Assembly: GCF_032594915.1 (NCBI RefSeq)
Contig: NZ_CP118733.1
Coordinates: 744,001 to 808,000 of the forward strand
Source: Streptococcus sp. 29896
Lineage (GTDB): Bacteria > Bacillota > Bacilli > Lactobacillales > Streptococcaceae
Direction of reading: 5' to 3'
Length of the DNA stretch: 64,000 nt
The notes below the pieces were generated by a model. That model was not told the origin of the DNA and ran no database searches. It saw only the letters and a program-made list of their open reading frames with translations. A program made the position numbers and the translations under genes. The first letter of the stretch is position 1. Each line of letters opens with the position of its first letter. Shown one piece after another: positions 1 through 9,400 of this stretch.

Positions 1-774
1 GGAGCGCAGATTATTCTCCTGCCTGAACTCTTTGAGCGTCCTTATTTTTGTCAAGAACGCCAGTATGACTATTATAACTATGCCAAGTCTGTAGAGGAAA
101 ACGATGCTGTTCAGCACTTTATTCCTATTGCCAAGGAATTGCAGGTTGTCTTGCCTATTTCCTTCTATGAAAAAGATGGAAATAGCCTGTATAATTCCAT
201 TGCGGTCATTGATGCGGATGGTAGTGTTTTGGGAGTTTATCGCAAGACGCATATCCCTGACGATCATTACTATCAGGAGAAGTTTTACTTCACGCCTGGA
301 AATACTGGTTTCAAGGTCTGGGAAACACGTCACGCTAAGATTGGCATTGGCATCTGTTGGGACCAATGGTTTCCAGAAACAGCTCGCTGTTTGGCACTGA
401 ATGGAGCAGAATTGCTCTTTTATCCAACAGCTATTGGTTCGGAGCCGATTTTGGATACGGATAGTCAAGGTCATTGGCAGCGGACTATGCAGGGCCATTC
501 GGCGGCCAACATCATGCCAGTCATTGCGGCCAACCGTATCGGTTTGGAAGAAGTGCAGCCTTCTGAAGAAAATGGCGGTCAATCGTCTAGCTTGCGTTTC
601 TATGGCTCCTCTTTCTTGACAGATGAAACAGGTGAATTGATTGAGAAAGCAGGTCGTGAGGAGGAAGCTGTCTTGCTTGCTACTTATGATTTGGACAAGG
701 GAGCGCGTGAGCGTTTGGATTGGGGACTCTTTAGAGATCGTCGACCGCACATGTATCACAAAATCACAAAATAA
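1..774 (+). CDS. aguB: N-carbamoylputrescine amidase, 3' part (5' end outside window)
   Basis: The reading frame is open from base 1, so the true start lies upstream; 257 codons plus stop are visible. The product is a nitrilase-superfamily amidohydrolase. Visible motifs are LPEL near the N-terminal edge (catalytic Glu), YRKTHIPDD (catalytic Lys) and GICWDQWFPE (catalytic Cys). DQWFPE after the Cys and the PDDHYYQEKFYF stretch are typical of N-carbamoylputrescine amidases, which convert N-carbamoylputrescine to putrescine, CO2 and ammonia in the agmatine deiminase route. The agmatine deiminase gene usually lies just upstream, which would be outside this window. The frame closes at 774, 37 nt before the next gene, with no terminator between them, so the two may be cotranscribed. 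Another carbon-nitrogen hydrolase is possible but less likely. Confidence 0.88.
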   Translation, partial: GAQIILLPELFERPYFCQERQYDYYNYAKSVEENDAVQHFIPIAKELQVVLPISFYEKDGNSLYNSIAVIDADGSVLGVYRKTHIPDDHYYQEKFYFTPGNTGFKVWETRHAKIGIGICWDQWFPETARCLALNGAELLFYPTAIGSEPILDTDSQGHWQRTMQGHSAANIMPVIAANRIGLEEVQPSEENGGQSSSLRFYGSSFLTDETGELIEKAGREEEAVLLATYDLDKGARERLDWGLFRDRRPHMYHKITK

Positions 775-811
775 TGGTACAATAGAAAGAGATTGTGTGG
801 AAAGGTGAGAC

Positions 812-2083
812 ATGAAAAGTTTACGTCGTATTGTTTTGGTATTGGTTTTGTTAGCAGTTGGAGTTGGCCTTTATTTAGGTGTAACAGGATCAGAAGCCTT
901 TCAAAATATGGAAACGGCAACGAAACTGCAAGAAAGCTTGGCCAAGGAAAAAGCAGAAAAGCAAGCCAAACAGGCTGAGTTGGAGAAGCAGTTTCCGACT
1001 CTTAGAGAAGAATTGGCAGATAAGTTTTATTTCTCTTCCTTGAATAATGAGGAGGAAGAGGAAGCTTATATGACGCTTTATCTTAATTCTCGAGCAGCTG
1101 TCACTACTAAGGACTATTATGAAATGCCGAGAATGTCGGATCTTTCGACCTACCGTGTCCATCATTCCTTGTCCAATGATTTCCCTGAATTTTATTGGTT
1201 TGGAGCAGGTGCTTATGCCATGGAAAACAATACTCCAAATCTGACAGACCAGCAAATTGAAGACTATTTTACCATGTTGGAAATGGGAAAAAATATTGTC
1301 AGCCAACTACCGCAAACCAACGATTTTGACAAGGTTAAGGCTATCTATGATTATGTAATTCTCCATACGGAGTATAATCATGCAGCTTTGGCAGATGATG
1401 CACTTTCTTTCCAAAACCAAGCCATAGACTCCATCTTGCTTAATGGGCTGTCAGTCTGTGGTGGTTACAGCCGAACTTTTCAATTTTTATGTCAATTAGC
1501 AGGCATTGAATCCATCTATGTCACAGGATTTTTGGAATTGGGACCAGAATTTGAGTTTGCAAATACCTATCACGCTTGGAATTTGGTTAAAATTGATGGA
1601 AAATACTATGGAGTAGATACCACTTGGGGAGATCCAGCCTACATGTCAAATGGTCAGGATGAGAACCTCCCAGCGATTAACTATGATTATCTGTGCATTC
1701 CGGCTACGATTTTGGAGAGAAGTCACCGTCCAGTTTCGCGCTTGTTGGAAGCTTATCAGATGGAAATTTCTTCTAAAAACGATCCCGATTTGACCTATCC
1801 AACTTATGATGACAATTCCTTGAACCAACATTCTTTGGATGGAACTTATATGGAGGGTCAGGACATGGGCAAAGTTGTAGAGCGCTTGCGCCAATCGCTT
1901 GCTGCAGGACAAGGCTCGATTAGCTTGCAGTTTGCTGATAAATCTCTTTTTGACAAGGTCTTACAGGATGTAGCCCGATCGGATTCACAAATTAGTGCCC
2001 TCTATTTTGATGAATTTGGAAGTTCGTCCATTGGATATTCTAATGATCCTTATGTTTATAGTATTCAACTCACTAAGCAATAA
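812..2083 (+). CDS. Membrane-anchored or exported transglutaminase-like protein
   Basis: 423 residues. ATG at 812 follows GGAAAGGTG. Residues about 6-24 form one hydrophobic segment after a basic MKSLRR start, so the protein is secreted or N-terminally anchored. Residues 33-65 are a Lys/Glu/Gln-rich probable coiled coil. The C-terminal half carries a transglutaminase/protease-like core with a papain-like triad: Cys216 in LSVCGGYS, His254 in YHAWNLVK and Asp269 in YGVDTTWGDP. Such domains act as cysteine proteases or transglutaminases on extracellular proteins; the substrate is unknown here. A symmetric terminator follows immediately. Some streptococcal proteins of this type affect host immunity, but nothing in the sequence shows that for this one. 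Domain call is firm, biological role is not. Confidence 0.8.
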   Translation: MKSLRRIVLVLVLLAVGVGLYLGVTGSEAFQNMETATKLQESLAKEKAEKQAKQAELEKQFPTLREELADKFYFSSLNNEEEEEAYMTLYLNSRAAVTTKDYYEMPRMSDLSTYRVHHSLSNDFPEFYWFGAGAYAMENNTPNLTDQQIEDYFTMLEMGKNIVSQLPQTNDFDKVKAIYDYVILHTEYNHAALADDALSFQNQAIDSILLNGLSVCGGYSRTFQFLCQLAGIESIYVTGFLELGPEFEFANTYHAWNLVKIDGKYYGVDTTWGDPAYMSNGQDENLPAINYDYLCIPATILERSHRPVSRLLEAYQMEISSKNDPDLTYPTYDDNSLNQHSLDGTYMEGQDMGKVVERLRQSLAAGQGSISLQFADKSLFDKVLQDVARSDSQISALYFDEFGSSSIGYSNDPYVYSIQLTKQ

Positions 2084-2111
2084 AAAAAGGAACCTGAGCG
2101 TTCCTTTTTTT
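2084..2111. terminator. Bidirectional intrinsic terminator
   Basis: A-run, then GGAAC paired with GTTCC around a 6-nt loop, then a T-run. Because both arms carry A/T runs it can serve the transglutaminase gene on the plus strand and the convergent membrane-protein gene on the minus strand. Confidence 0.85.
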
Positions 2112-2113
2112 GT

Positions 2114-2707
2114 TTATCCAAGAAGATTTTGTAGCCACTGGCTGCCGTAAATCCAAAAGTAGCTATATGCAATGATTGAGACAGGACGGCACAAGAGGGT
2201 GATCAGAATGAATTTCCGATAAGACATAGAAGTTAGACCAGTGATCATAACGACAATATCTGCTGGAGAAATCGGTGACAACATGCAGAAGATAAAGAAG
2301 AGTTCATAGCCTCGTTTGTTGTCGATCTTACTTTCATACTTTTCAAAGGTTTCTTCATTCATAAAGAGCAGGCAGAATTTTTTTCCATATCTTCTTGCTA
2401 AGGCGAAGAGGAGGATGCTGCCGATTGAGATACCGACATAGTTCAGGAAAAAGCCCCGCCAAAAATTGAAGACCAAAAAGCCGACAACCGTAGTAACCCC
2501 CCCAGGAATAATCGGAAATACAACTTGAAGAATTTGAATGCCAAGAAAGGATAGACTGCCAAAAGCGCCGTGGCTTTTAATCATGTCTGTCAGGACATTC
2601 TGATCATTTAGAATTCCGATACGGTAAAGCCAAATTACAAAAAAGAAGGATGCAATCAGGGTTAAAATGCTGAGTACCTGAATGGTTTTCTGCCAAAATT
2701 TATACAT
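2114..2707 (-). CDS. TVP38/TMEM64-family (VTT/DedA-like) membrane protein
   Basis: 197 residues, almost entirely membrane-embedded with about five hydrophobic segments. The central part has the SNARE-associated/VTT pattern: VVFPIIPGGVTTVVGF, then GISIGSILLFALARRYGKKF, and FCMLSPISPADIVVMITGL, including re-entrant-loop glycines and prolines. VTT/DedA proteins are linked to lipid transport or scrambling and to membrane homeostasis; the substrate cannot be read from sequence. It stands alone, convergent with the transglutaminase gene and divergent from ssrA. The start at 2707 gives a normal Lys-containing cytoplasmic N-terminus (MYKFWQK). Confidence 0.85.
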   Translation of the reverse strand: MYKFWQKTIQVLSILTLIASFFFVIWLYRIGILNDQNVLTDMIKSHGAFGSLSFLGIQILQVVFPIIPGGVTTVVGFLVFNFWRGFFLNYVGISIGSILLFALARRYGKKFCLLFMNEETFEKYESKIDNKRGYELFFIFCMLSPISPADIVVMITGLTSMSYRKFILITLLCRPVSIIAYSYFWIYGSQWLQNLLG

Positions 2708-2765
2708 AATACTATTTTACCATTTTTCTTTTATTTTCCAAATACTAATAATCTCTAAAAAAGTC

Positions 2766-2794
2766 TTGCATTTTGTTTGATACTTTGCTATAAT
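2766..2794 (+). promoter_or_regulatory. ssrA promoter
   Basis: TTGCAT (2766-2771) and a perfect TATAAT (2789-2794) with 17-bp spacing. Transcription would start a few bases before the mature tmRNA 5' end at 2814. Confidence 0.8.
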
Positions 2795-2813
2795 AATTCC
2801 CGTATTCAACCTC

Positions 2814-3158
2814 GGGGTTGTTACGGATTCGACAGGCATTATGAGGCTTGTTCTGCAACTCATCGGCAGATGTAAAAATGCCAGTTAAATATAACTGCAA
2901 AAAATACAAACACTTACGCATTAGCAGCTTAATAACCTGCCTGCGTGACCAGTCGCGAATTGCTTGTGTTTGCTGATTGGTCTTAAAACAACAAGCTACG
3001 TTGGAATTGAGTCAGGCAGTTCCAAAAGAGATTTACTGACTCGCTTGGTCTAGGTTTGAGTTATGTATCGAGTCCAAGTTAAAGCAAGACATAACCTATG
3101 GTTGTAGACGAATAAGTTAGCAGGTGTTTGGACGTGGGTTCGACTCCCACCAGCTCCA
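2814..3158 (+). ncRNA. ssrA: tmRNA (10Sa RNA)
   Basis: Transfer-messenger RNA rescues ribosomes stalled on broken mRNAs and tags the nascent peptide for proteolysis. The 5' GGGGUUG (2814-2820) pairs with CAGCUCC (3151-3157) as the tRNA-like acceptor stem. The 5' region contains ACGGATTCGACAGG and the 3' part carries the T-arm GTGGGTTCGACTCCCAC. The open reading frame at 2897-2932 runs from resume codon GCA to TAA and encodes AKNTNTYALAA, the streptococcal tag. The CCA tail is not fully encoded; the gene ends with the discriminator A. It is followed after 5 nt by tRNA-Ser with no terminator between, so the two are probably processed from one transcript. Confidence 0.97.
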
Positions 3159-3163
3159 TATAT

Positions 3164-3251
3164 GGAAGATTACTCAAGAGGCTCAAGAGGCCGTGTTGGA
3201 AACGCGGTAGGCGTGTAACAGCGTGCGTGGGTTCGAATCCCATGTCTTCCG
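3164..3251 (+). tRNA. tRNA-Ser (anticodon GGA)
   Basis: 88 nt. Acceptor stem GGAAGAT (3164-3170) pairs with GTCTTCC (3244-3250), with one G-U pair. The anticodon arm CCGTG-TTGGAAA-CGCGG places GGA at positions 34-36, which reads UCC/UCU serine codons. A long variable arm between anticodon and T arm, as required for a type II serine tRNA, and GGGTTCGAATCCC in the T arm are visible. CCA is not encoded. Confidence 0.95.
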
Positions 3252-3260
3252 TATGATAGA

Positions 3261-3290
3261 AAGGACAATGTTCGGCATTGTTCTTTTTTT
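3261..3290 (+). terminator. Terminator of ssrA-tRNA-Ser unit
   Basis: GGACAATG pairs with CATTGTTC around a TTCGG loop and is followed by a run of T. Confidence 0.88.
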
Positions 3291-3312
3291 GTGTTCTTTT
3301 TTCAAATTTTTC

Positions 3313-3340
3313 TTGAAATATAAATGAATTGTGCTAAGAT
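3313..3340 (+). promoter_or_regulatory. add promoter
   Basis: TTGAAA (3313-3318), 16-bp spacer, TAAGAT (3335-3340) preceded by TGC, an extended -10 element. It lies 30 nt before the GTG start of add. Confidence 0.6.
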
Positions 3341-3369
3341 AGGAACAATATCGTTTTAGGAGGTTCCCA

Positions 3370-4386
3370 GTGCACTTAGAAGAATTGAATCAACTGGCTA
3401 AAGTTGAACTCCATTGTCATCTTGACGGGTCCTTGTCGCTTGAGGTGGTTCGTCAATTGGCAGGACTTGCCAAGATTGACTTGCCTCCGTCCGATCAGGA
3501 ATTGCAAGGATGCTTACAAGCGCCTGAGAGCGTTGAGAGTTTGAATGACTATCTTAAAGTCTTTTCATTCGTGAGGCCCTTGCTTCAAACGAGAGAAGCC
3601 TTGTCACTTGCAGCCTATGATGTTGCTCGCCAAGCTGCGCAAGATGGTGTTATCTATCTGGAAGTTCGTTTTGCACCGGAATTATCCATGGATCAAGGCC
3701 TGTCAGCTGCTCAAGTTGTTCAAGCTGTGCTAGCAGGTTTACATGCTGCTCGAGAGGAGTTTGGCATACTCGCCAAAGCCTTGGTCTGTGGTTTGAAACA
3801 ATCCCCAGATGAGTTGAACCAAGCTGTCTTTGAAGAGGTGGTTTCCCTTGCTGATTCTGGATTAGCTGGATTTGATTTTGCCGGAAATGAGGTGGATTTC
3901 CCGACCCAGCAGATGGAGAAGGCCATAAAAGACTGCCAGGCTTTAGGCTTGCCTATGACCTTTCATGCTGGCGAATGTGGCTGTTCTGCCAATGTCGCTT
4001 ATGCTGTGCAATTGGGCATTAAACGCATCGGTCACGGAACAGCACTTGGAAAAAGTCCAGAGGTTATTAACCAGGTTCTTGCAGCAGGTACAACCATTGA
4101 GATGTGTCTGACGAGTAACCTCCAAACAAAGGCTGTTGCTAGCTTGGCGGAGTTTCCATATCCAGCTCTTTATCAGGCAGGAGTTGCGCTCACAATTAAT
4201 ACAGATAATCGTACGGTATCCAATACGACGTTGACAAGAGAATACAGTCTTTTTCAAGAGTATTTTCAGACCAGTAAGGACGATTTTTACCAGTTTAATT
4301 GCAATGCTATTGAGGCCTCCTTTGCTTCTGTTGAGGAAAAAGAGATCTTGCGCAAGCAACTGGAAGCGAATTATCAATCAAAGTAA
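3370..4386 (+). CDS. add: Adenosine deaminase
   Basis: 338 residues starting with GTG at 3370; the RBS AGGAGG ends 6 nt upstream. The enzyme hydrolyses adenosine or deoxyadenosine to inosine and ammonia in purine salvage and is cytosolic. Zinc ligands are visible as HCHLDGS (His15, His17) and in FHAGEC; the catalytic Glu/His/Asp set is represented by HAGE, RIGHGTAL and INTDNRTVSNT. In many bacterial ADAs the last motif is written STDDP, so TDNRT is a slight variant but keeps the Asp. Length matches the family. It is a single-gene unit with its own promoter and a 3' terminator shared with the convergent ABC permease. Confidence 0.93.
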   Translation: MHLEELNQLAKVELHCHLDGSLSLEVVRQLAGLAKIDLPPSDQELQGCLQAPESVESLNDYLKVFSFVRPLLQTREALSLAAYDVARQAAQDGVIYLEVRFAPELSMDQGLSAAQVVQAVLAGLHAAREEFGILAKALVCGLKQSPDELNQAVFEEVVSLADSGLAGFDFAGNEVDFPTQQMEKAIKDCQALGLPMTFHAGECGCSANVAYAVQLGIKRIGHGTALGKSPEVINQVLAAGTTIEMCLTSNLQTKAVASLAEFPYPALYQAGVALTINTDNRTVSNTTLTREYSLFQEYFQTSKDDFYQFNCNAIEASFASVEEKEILRKQLEANYQSK

Positions 4387-4388
4387 AG

Positions 4389-4430
4389 AAAGAAGCTCTT
4401 TGACCAAGTGGTCGTGGAGCTTTTTTTCTT
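4389..4430. terminator. Terminator between convergent add and ABC permease
   Basis: AAGCTC...TGACCA pairs with TGGTCG...GAGCTT around a short loop, followed by seven T on the plus strand. The minus-strand gene stops at 4429, inside the T-run, so the hairpin lies just downstream of both genes. Confidence 0.8.
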
Positions 4431-5196
4431 ACTGTAAATTGAGTTTCTTACTCATAATATAGTGGGTTCCAAAATAGTAGCCGAAAGCTAGTAAGATGGA
4501 GAGGAATGTGAGAATTGGATTCGGCAAGATAGACAAGCTAGATCCGTAGAGTGTTTCCAATTCTGAGAGGTAGAAGAGGGAACTGATGATACCTACTATA
4601 GATGAAATGGAGAAGTAGGCAATGAAGGCCATCAAGGTGCGGTAGTCTTTAAACAATTGGCCGATGGAGATAGAGAAGTAAATTAGTAAAATTGAGTGAA
4701 CAGTAGAAACAAATTGGGCAAATCCATATTGTAGAATACTTGGAATATCTGTTAATTCTGTTACAAATGTATAGGCACCAAAGAACTCATCAATCCCTGA
4801 AATACTGAAGGCAACCAAGAGGCTCAAGATTGCAATAATAGCTGCTAACAAGCTCCATAAGAGGGCTGAGACCAATTTTGACAAAATCAAATGATGAGCT
4901 GAAACAGGCAGGGTCATGGTAAGATAGCCCTGGCGACCATAAATGTTGTGGCGGAAGCGATTGACAATCAAAAAGAGTGTCGAAATTCCGATGGTAATGA
5001 GGATGGCAGCAAAGGCAAACATGACAAAGCCCAAAAGGGTTGCTTCTGCATTACTGATTTCACTTGTTTCTGCACGGATGACATTGGAACGTAGCCAGAA
5101 GCCAACGACAATGGCAATGGCTAAGACCAGGGCGTACAAAGCCAGGTACCATTTTCCGACGGATTTAAATTCATATTTTAACAGTTTAGCAAACAT
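4429..5196 (-). CDS. ABC transporter permease of GntR-linked system
   Basis: 255 residues with about six hydrophobic segments and an N-terminal MFAKLLKYEFKSVGKWY typical of ABC-2-type permeases found beside YtrA-type regulators. It is third in the operon GntR regulator, ATPase, permease; the ATPase stop lies 15 nt upstream. Such systems usually respond to cell-wall-active antibiotics or envelope stress, but the cargo is not evident here. The ATPase has no membrane domain of its own, so these two proteins most likely assemble as a 2+2 transporter. Confidence 0.8.
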   Translation of the reverse strand: MFAKLLKYEFKSVGKWYLALYALVLAIAIVVGFWLRSNVIRAETSEISNAEATLLGFVMFAFAAILITIGISTLFLIVNRFRHNIYGRQGYLTMTLPVSAHHLILSKLVSALLWSLLAAIIAILSLLVAFSISGIDEFFGAYTFVTELTDIPSILQYGFAQFVSTVHSILLIYFSISIGQLFKDYRTLMAFIAYFSISSIVGIISSLFYLSELETLYGSSLSILPNPILTFLSILLAFGYYFGTHYIMSKKLNLQ

Positions 5197-5211
5197 ATCT
5201 TTTCCTTTCCT

Positions 5212-5922
5212 CTAAGCCTTGAAATCTGAACGGAAGAGTTCATCAATTGATTGACCAGAATCAATACGGAGGTCATCAACATTGCCTTGTCGGACGATGC
5301 TACCATTCTGCAAAAAAATGACTTCATCCAAGATGGATTCGATATCAGAAATCAAGTGGGTTGAGATGATGACAGAAGCAGTCGGAGAATAGTTGCTCAC
5401 GATTGTTTTCAAAATGTAATCACGCGCCGCAGGATCGACTCCGCCGATTGGTTCGTCTAAGACGTATAGTTGTGCTTGACGGCTCATAACCAAGATGAGT
5501 TGCACCTTTTCCTTGTTTCCTTTGGAGAGGTGTTTCATACGACTGGCTAGGTTAATCTGCAAATCTTCTAAAAGATGAAGGGCACGCGCTTGGTCAAAAT
5601 CTGCATAAAAATCTTTAAACAATTCAACTGCTTCGATGACCTTCATATTTTCATCCAAGTAGGTCGTATCTGGGAGATAGGACACCATAGCCTTGGTCTC
5701 AGGAGAAGGAGTGCGGCCATTGATCAGGATTTGACCATACTCAGGCTGTAATAAGCCGTTCAAGAGCTTGATTAGTGTCGTCTTACCAGAACCGTTTGGA
5801 CCCAAGAGTCCGATAATTTTTCCAGCAGAAAGTTTGAAGTTTACATTGTTCAGAGCTACAACGCCACCGTAAGATTTGGAAACTTGTTGAAATTCCAAAA
5901 GTGTAAGGTTTGTGTTATTCAT
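5212..5922 (-). CDS. ABC transporter ATP-binding protein
   Basis: 236 residues. Walker A GLLGPNGSGKTTL, Q-loop in the expected position, signature LSKGNKEKVQ (a variant of LSGGQ), Walker B YVLDEPIGGVDP and H-loop STHLIS are all present, so it should hydrolyse ATP. It energises the permease downstream. Its ATG overlaps the stop of the GntR regulator by 8 nt, implying translational coupling. Variant LSKGN signatures are common in the YtrB/YhcG-like group of ATPases that travel with GntR regulators. Confidence 0.9.
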   Translation of the reverse strand: MNNTNLTLLEFQQVSKSYGGVVALNNVNFKLSAGKIIGLLGPNGSGKTTLIKLLNGLLQPEYGQILINGRTPSPETKAMVSYLPDTTYLDENMKVIEAVELFKDFYADFDQARALHLLEDLQINLASRMKHLSKGNKEKVQLILVMSRQAQLYVLDEPIGGVDPAARDYILKTIVSNYSPTASVIISTHLISDIESILDEVIFLQNGSIVRQGNVDDLRIDSGQSIDELFRSDFKA

Positions 5923-6289
5923 TTAAATCTCCTTTCAAATAGTCGTCCAACTGCTGCACCAATTGGTCTTGACCAAAGCCTAAATCAACCATGTTGGTTA
6001 CAAAATTTTCCAGTTCTGTTTGGGCTAAGGCTAGGCGGGTTTCTTGGATCAATTCAAGATTGTCGGTTACAAAACGTCCTGTTGTACGAACAGAGTATAC
6101 GAAGCCCTCGCTTTCTAAATCGGACAAGGCCCGCTGTACAGTATTGGGATTGACACCAGCAGTTTCTGCCAAGTCACGGACGGTCGGTAACTTATCACCA
6201 GGTTTGAGTTGGTTGGTAACAATCTGAAGTTTTATGGTATTGGTTATCTGAATATAGATGGGGACATTGTTGTCGAATTTCCAGGCCAT
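5915..6289 (-). CDS. GntR-family regulator, YtrA subfamily
   Basis: 124 residues. The N-terminal winged helix is clear: VPIYIQITNTIKLQI, then GDKLPTVRDLAETAGVNPNT and a recognition region ending in TVQRALSDLESEG. The C-terminal part of about 50 residues is short and helical, as in the YtrA subfamily, whose members lack a large effector domain and repress their own ABC operon. First gene of the operon with the ATPase and permease. An AT-rich region with possible -10 boxes lies upstream at about 6300-6350, but no clear operator was recognised. Confidence 0.88.
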   Translation of the reverse strand: MAWKFDNNVPIYIQITNTIKLQIVTNQLKPGDKLPTVRDLAETAGVNPNTVQRALSDLESEGFVYSVRTTGRFVTDNLELIQETRLALAQTELENFVTNMVDLGFGQDQLVQQLDDYLKGDLNE

Positions 6290-6401
6290 ACTGTTTCCTT
6301 TCTAGGCAATTGCTCACCTGTATCTTTGTTCTATATACATAATACAACAACATGAAATAAAATGCAAGTATTTTGTTTAAAAAGTTTATTGATTTAATTT
6401 T

Positions 6402-6410
6402 TGATATAAT
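6402..6410 (+). promoter_or_regulatory. dnaE extended -10 promoter element
   Basis: TG-A-TATAAT with TATAAT at 6405-6410, 26 nt before the dnaE start codon. No good -35 is visible, as expected for an extended -10 promoter. The same element precedes rexB and lepA. Confidence 0.6.
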
Positions 6411-6436
6411 AGAAGAAATGAATGAAGGAGGATGCC

Positions 6437-9400
6437 ATGTTTGCCCAGCTAGATACCAAAACCGTTTATAGTTTTATGGATAGTATGGTGACCATTGAGG
6501 CCTATGTTGAAAAAGCAAAGGAACTCGGATATCAGTCCATTGGAATGATGGATAAACAAAACCTGTATGGTGCCTTTCATTTTCTTGAATGCTGTCAAAA
6601 AGCCGGTTTGCAACCCTTGATTGGATGTGAGATGGAGTGGAGACTGGAGGAAGAGCAGGACAAGTTGACCATTCTCTTTTTGGCTCTTTCAACCAAGGGG
6701 TACCAGCAGTTGATGAAATTATCGACGGCTAGCATGATGGGGCAAGAGGTCTTGCAGTTATCCGATTGGCACTTAGAAGATCTTGCACTTATTGTGCCCT
6801 ATTTTCCAGGTGTTGAACGGCTGGACTTGGGATGTGATTTTTATATCGGAGTTTCTTTGGATACTCCTCAGAAGGAGTTTGGTCGTCCTCTGATTCCCCT
6901 CCATCAGGTTCGTTATTTTTCCAGTCAGCAAATTGAAGCCTTACAGGTTCTGCATGCAATCCGAGACAATCTGACGCTCAATCAAGTAGAGGATTTGGCT
7001 AGAAACCAGTCTTTAGTAGAGGCTCGTTCAATCAGACAGGCCTTTGCCCAACGTTTTCCAAGTGCTTTAGAGAATTTAGATCATTTGGTCAAAGGCCTTA
7101 CCTATGAGATTGATGCTAGCTTGAAATTGCCACGCTTCAATAGGGAAAGACCAGCAGTTGAAGAACTACGTGAAAAGGCAGAAGCAGGGCTGAGAAACAA
7201 GGGCCTTTGGCTACCAGACTATCAGAAACGTTTGGTGCACGAATTAAGTGTCATTCATGAGATGGGCTTTGATGATTATTTCCTAATTGTTTGGGATTTG
7301 TTGCGGTTTGGTCGCAGTCAAGGCTATTATATGGGAATGGGAAGGGGGTCAGCTGTTGGAAGCTTGGTAGCCTATGCTTTAAACATTACAGGTATCGATC
7401 CAGTTCGCCATCACCTACTCTTTGAACGATTCTTAAACAGCGAACGCTACACCATGCCGGATATCGATATTGATATTCCAGATATTCACCGTGGGGACTT
7501 TATTCGTTATGTTCGTGACCGCTACGGAACCATGCATGCTGCTCAGATTGTGACTTTCTCAACCTTTGGAGCTAAGCAGGCCATTCGCGATGTCTTTAAG
7601 CGTTTTGGAACACCAGAATATGAATTATCTGCCTTGACTAAAAAAATCTCATTCAGAGACAATTTGGCGTCAGCCTATCAGGGGAATGCCTCATTTCGTC
7701 AGTTGATTAACAGCAAACTGGAGTATCAAAAAGCATTTGCCATTGCCCAACAAATTGAAGGTCAACCACGCCAAACCTCCATTCATGCAGCAGGCCTTGT
7801 GATGAGTGACCAAGACCTGACCGACACTATTCCTCTAAAAGCTGGAGAGGATATGCTCATCACCCAGTACGATGCGCACGCAGTTGAAGCCAATGGTTTG
7901 TTGAAGATGGACTTTTTGGGGCTTCGGAATTTGACCTTTGTTCAAAAAATGGCAGAAAAAGTGGCAGATCGCTATGGAAAAGAGATAGACATTGCAAATA
8001 TTGACTTGGAAGATCCAGCAACGCTGGCACTCTTTGCAGCAGGTAAGACCAAGGGGATTTTTCAATTTGAACAACCTGGCGCCATCAGTCTCTTGAAGCG
8101 GGTCAAACCCAATCGCTTTGAAGAAATTGTTGCGACAACTAGTCTCAATCGACCAGGAGCCAGCGATTATTCTGAAAACTTTGTCAAACGAAAGCACGGT
8201 AAAGAAGCAGTGGATTTGCTTGATCCATCGATTGCACCCATCTTACAGCCAACCTACGGCATCATGCTCTACCAAGAGCAAGTAATGCAGATTGCCCAAG
8301 TCTATGCAGGTTTTTCTCTTGGAAAAGCTGACTTGCTACGGAGGGCCATGTCTAAGAAAAACGCCAAAGAGATGCAAGCCATGGAAGAAGCCTTTGTGAT
8401 GGGAGCTCGTTCTAAGGGGCATGACGAGGAAAAAGCCAAGGACATTTTTGCTATGATGGCTAAATTTGCAGGATATGGTTTCAACCGTAGCCATGCCTAT
8501 GCCTATTCGGCCTTAGCTTTTCAGATGGCTTTTTTTAAAACCCACTATCCAGATGTTTTCTTTGATGTGATGTTGAATGATTCTAGCAGTTCTTACATTA
8601 CAGATGCTTTGCAAATGGACTTCAAACTCGCCAAGCCCACCCTCAACACCATACCCTATCATGATAAAATCGCAAATGGGCAGATTCACCTGGGCTTGAA
8701 ACAAATCAAGGGTCTTGCCAAGGATTTCTCCCTTTGGTTGATGGAGGCTCGTCCCTTCCATTCAGTAGAAGATTTTATCCTCCGTCTGCCAGCAAACTAT
8801 CAGAAAAAAGATTTCTTGTTGCCGATTATTCAGCTGGGCTTATTTGATGATTTGGAACCCAACCGTAAGAAAATAGTAGAAAATTTGGATAATCTCTTTG
8901 TTTTTGCAGAAGCCTTTGGCTCCTTCTTTGCAGAAGAATCCTACAGTTGGATAGAATCAGATGATTATCCAGACAGTGAAAAGTTTGAGATGGAGCAGGC
9001 CTTGCTTGGTGTTGGAATCAGCCCCCATCCCTTGGTCTCTATTCGAAAAGCCAGCTCTTTCAAACTTGATAGCCTGTCGGATTTGCTAGTGGGCAACCGT
9101 GCGACCATCCTCGTCGAGGTCCTATCTGTTCGAGTTATTCGCGCGAAAAAATCTGGGCAGCAGATGGCCTTCCTCCAGGTTTCTGATACCAAAGATCGTC
9201 TAGAAGTGACTATCTTTCCAGAAGCCTTTCAACAATTTGGCCATTTTTTAGCAACTGGCGCCTTGCTGTATATTAGTGGAAAAGTACAGGAGCGGGATGA
9301 CAAGCTACAATTGGTTGTAGAACACATCCAACCAGCTAGTTTAGAAAAATGTTGGTTGCAGTTAGCAAACTCATCTTTTGATCAGCAAATTGCCCGTATC

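Noticed and set aside
2814..3260. ssrA/tRNA-Ser as an integration site for a mobile element
   Set aside because: No integrase gene and no second copy of the ssrA 3' end downstream; the next gene is the housekeeping add.
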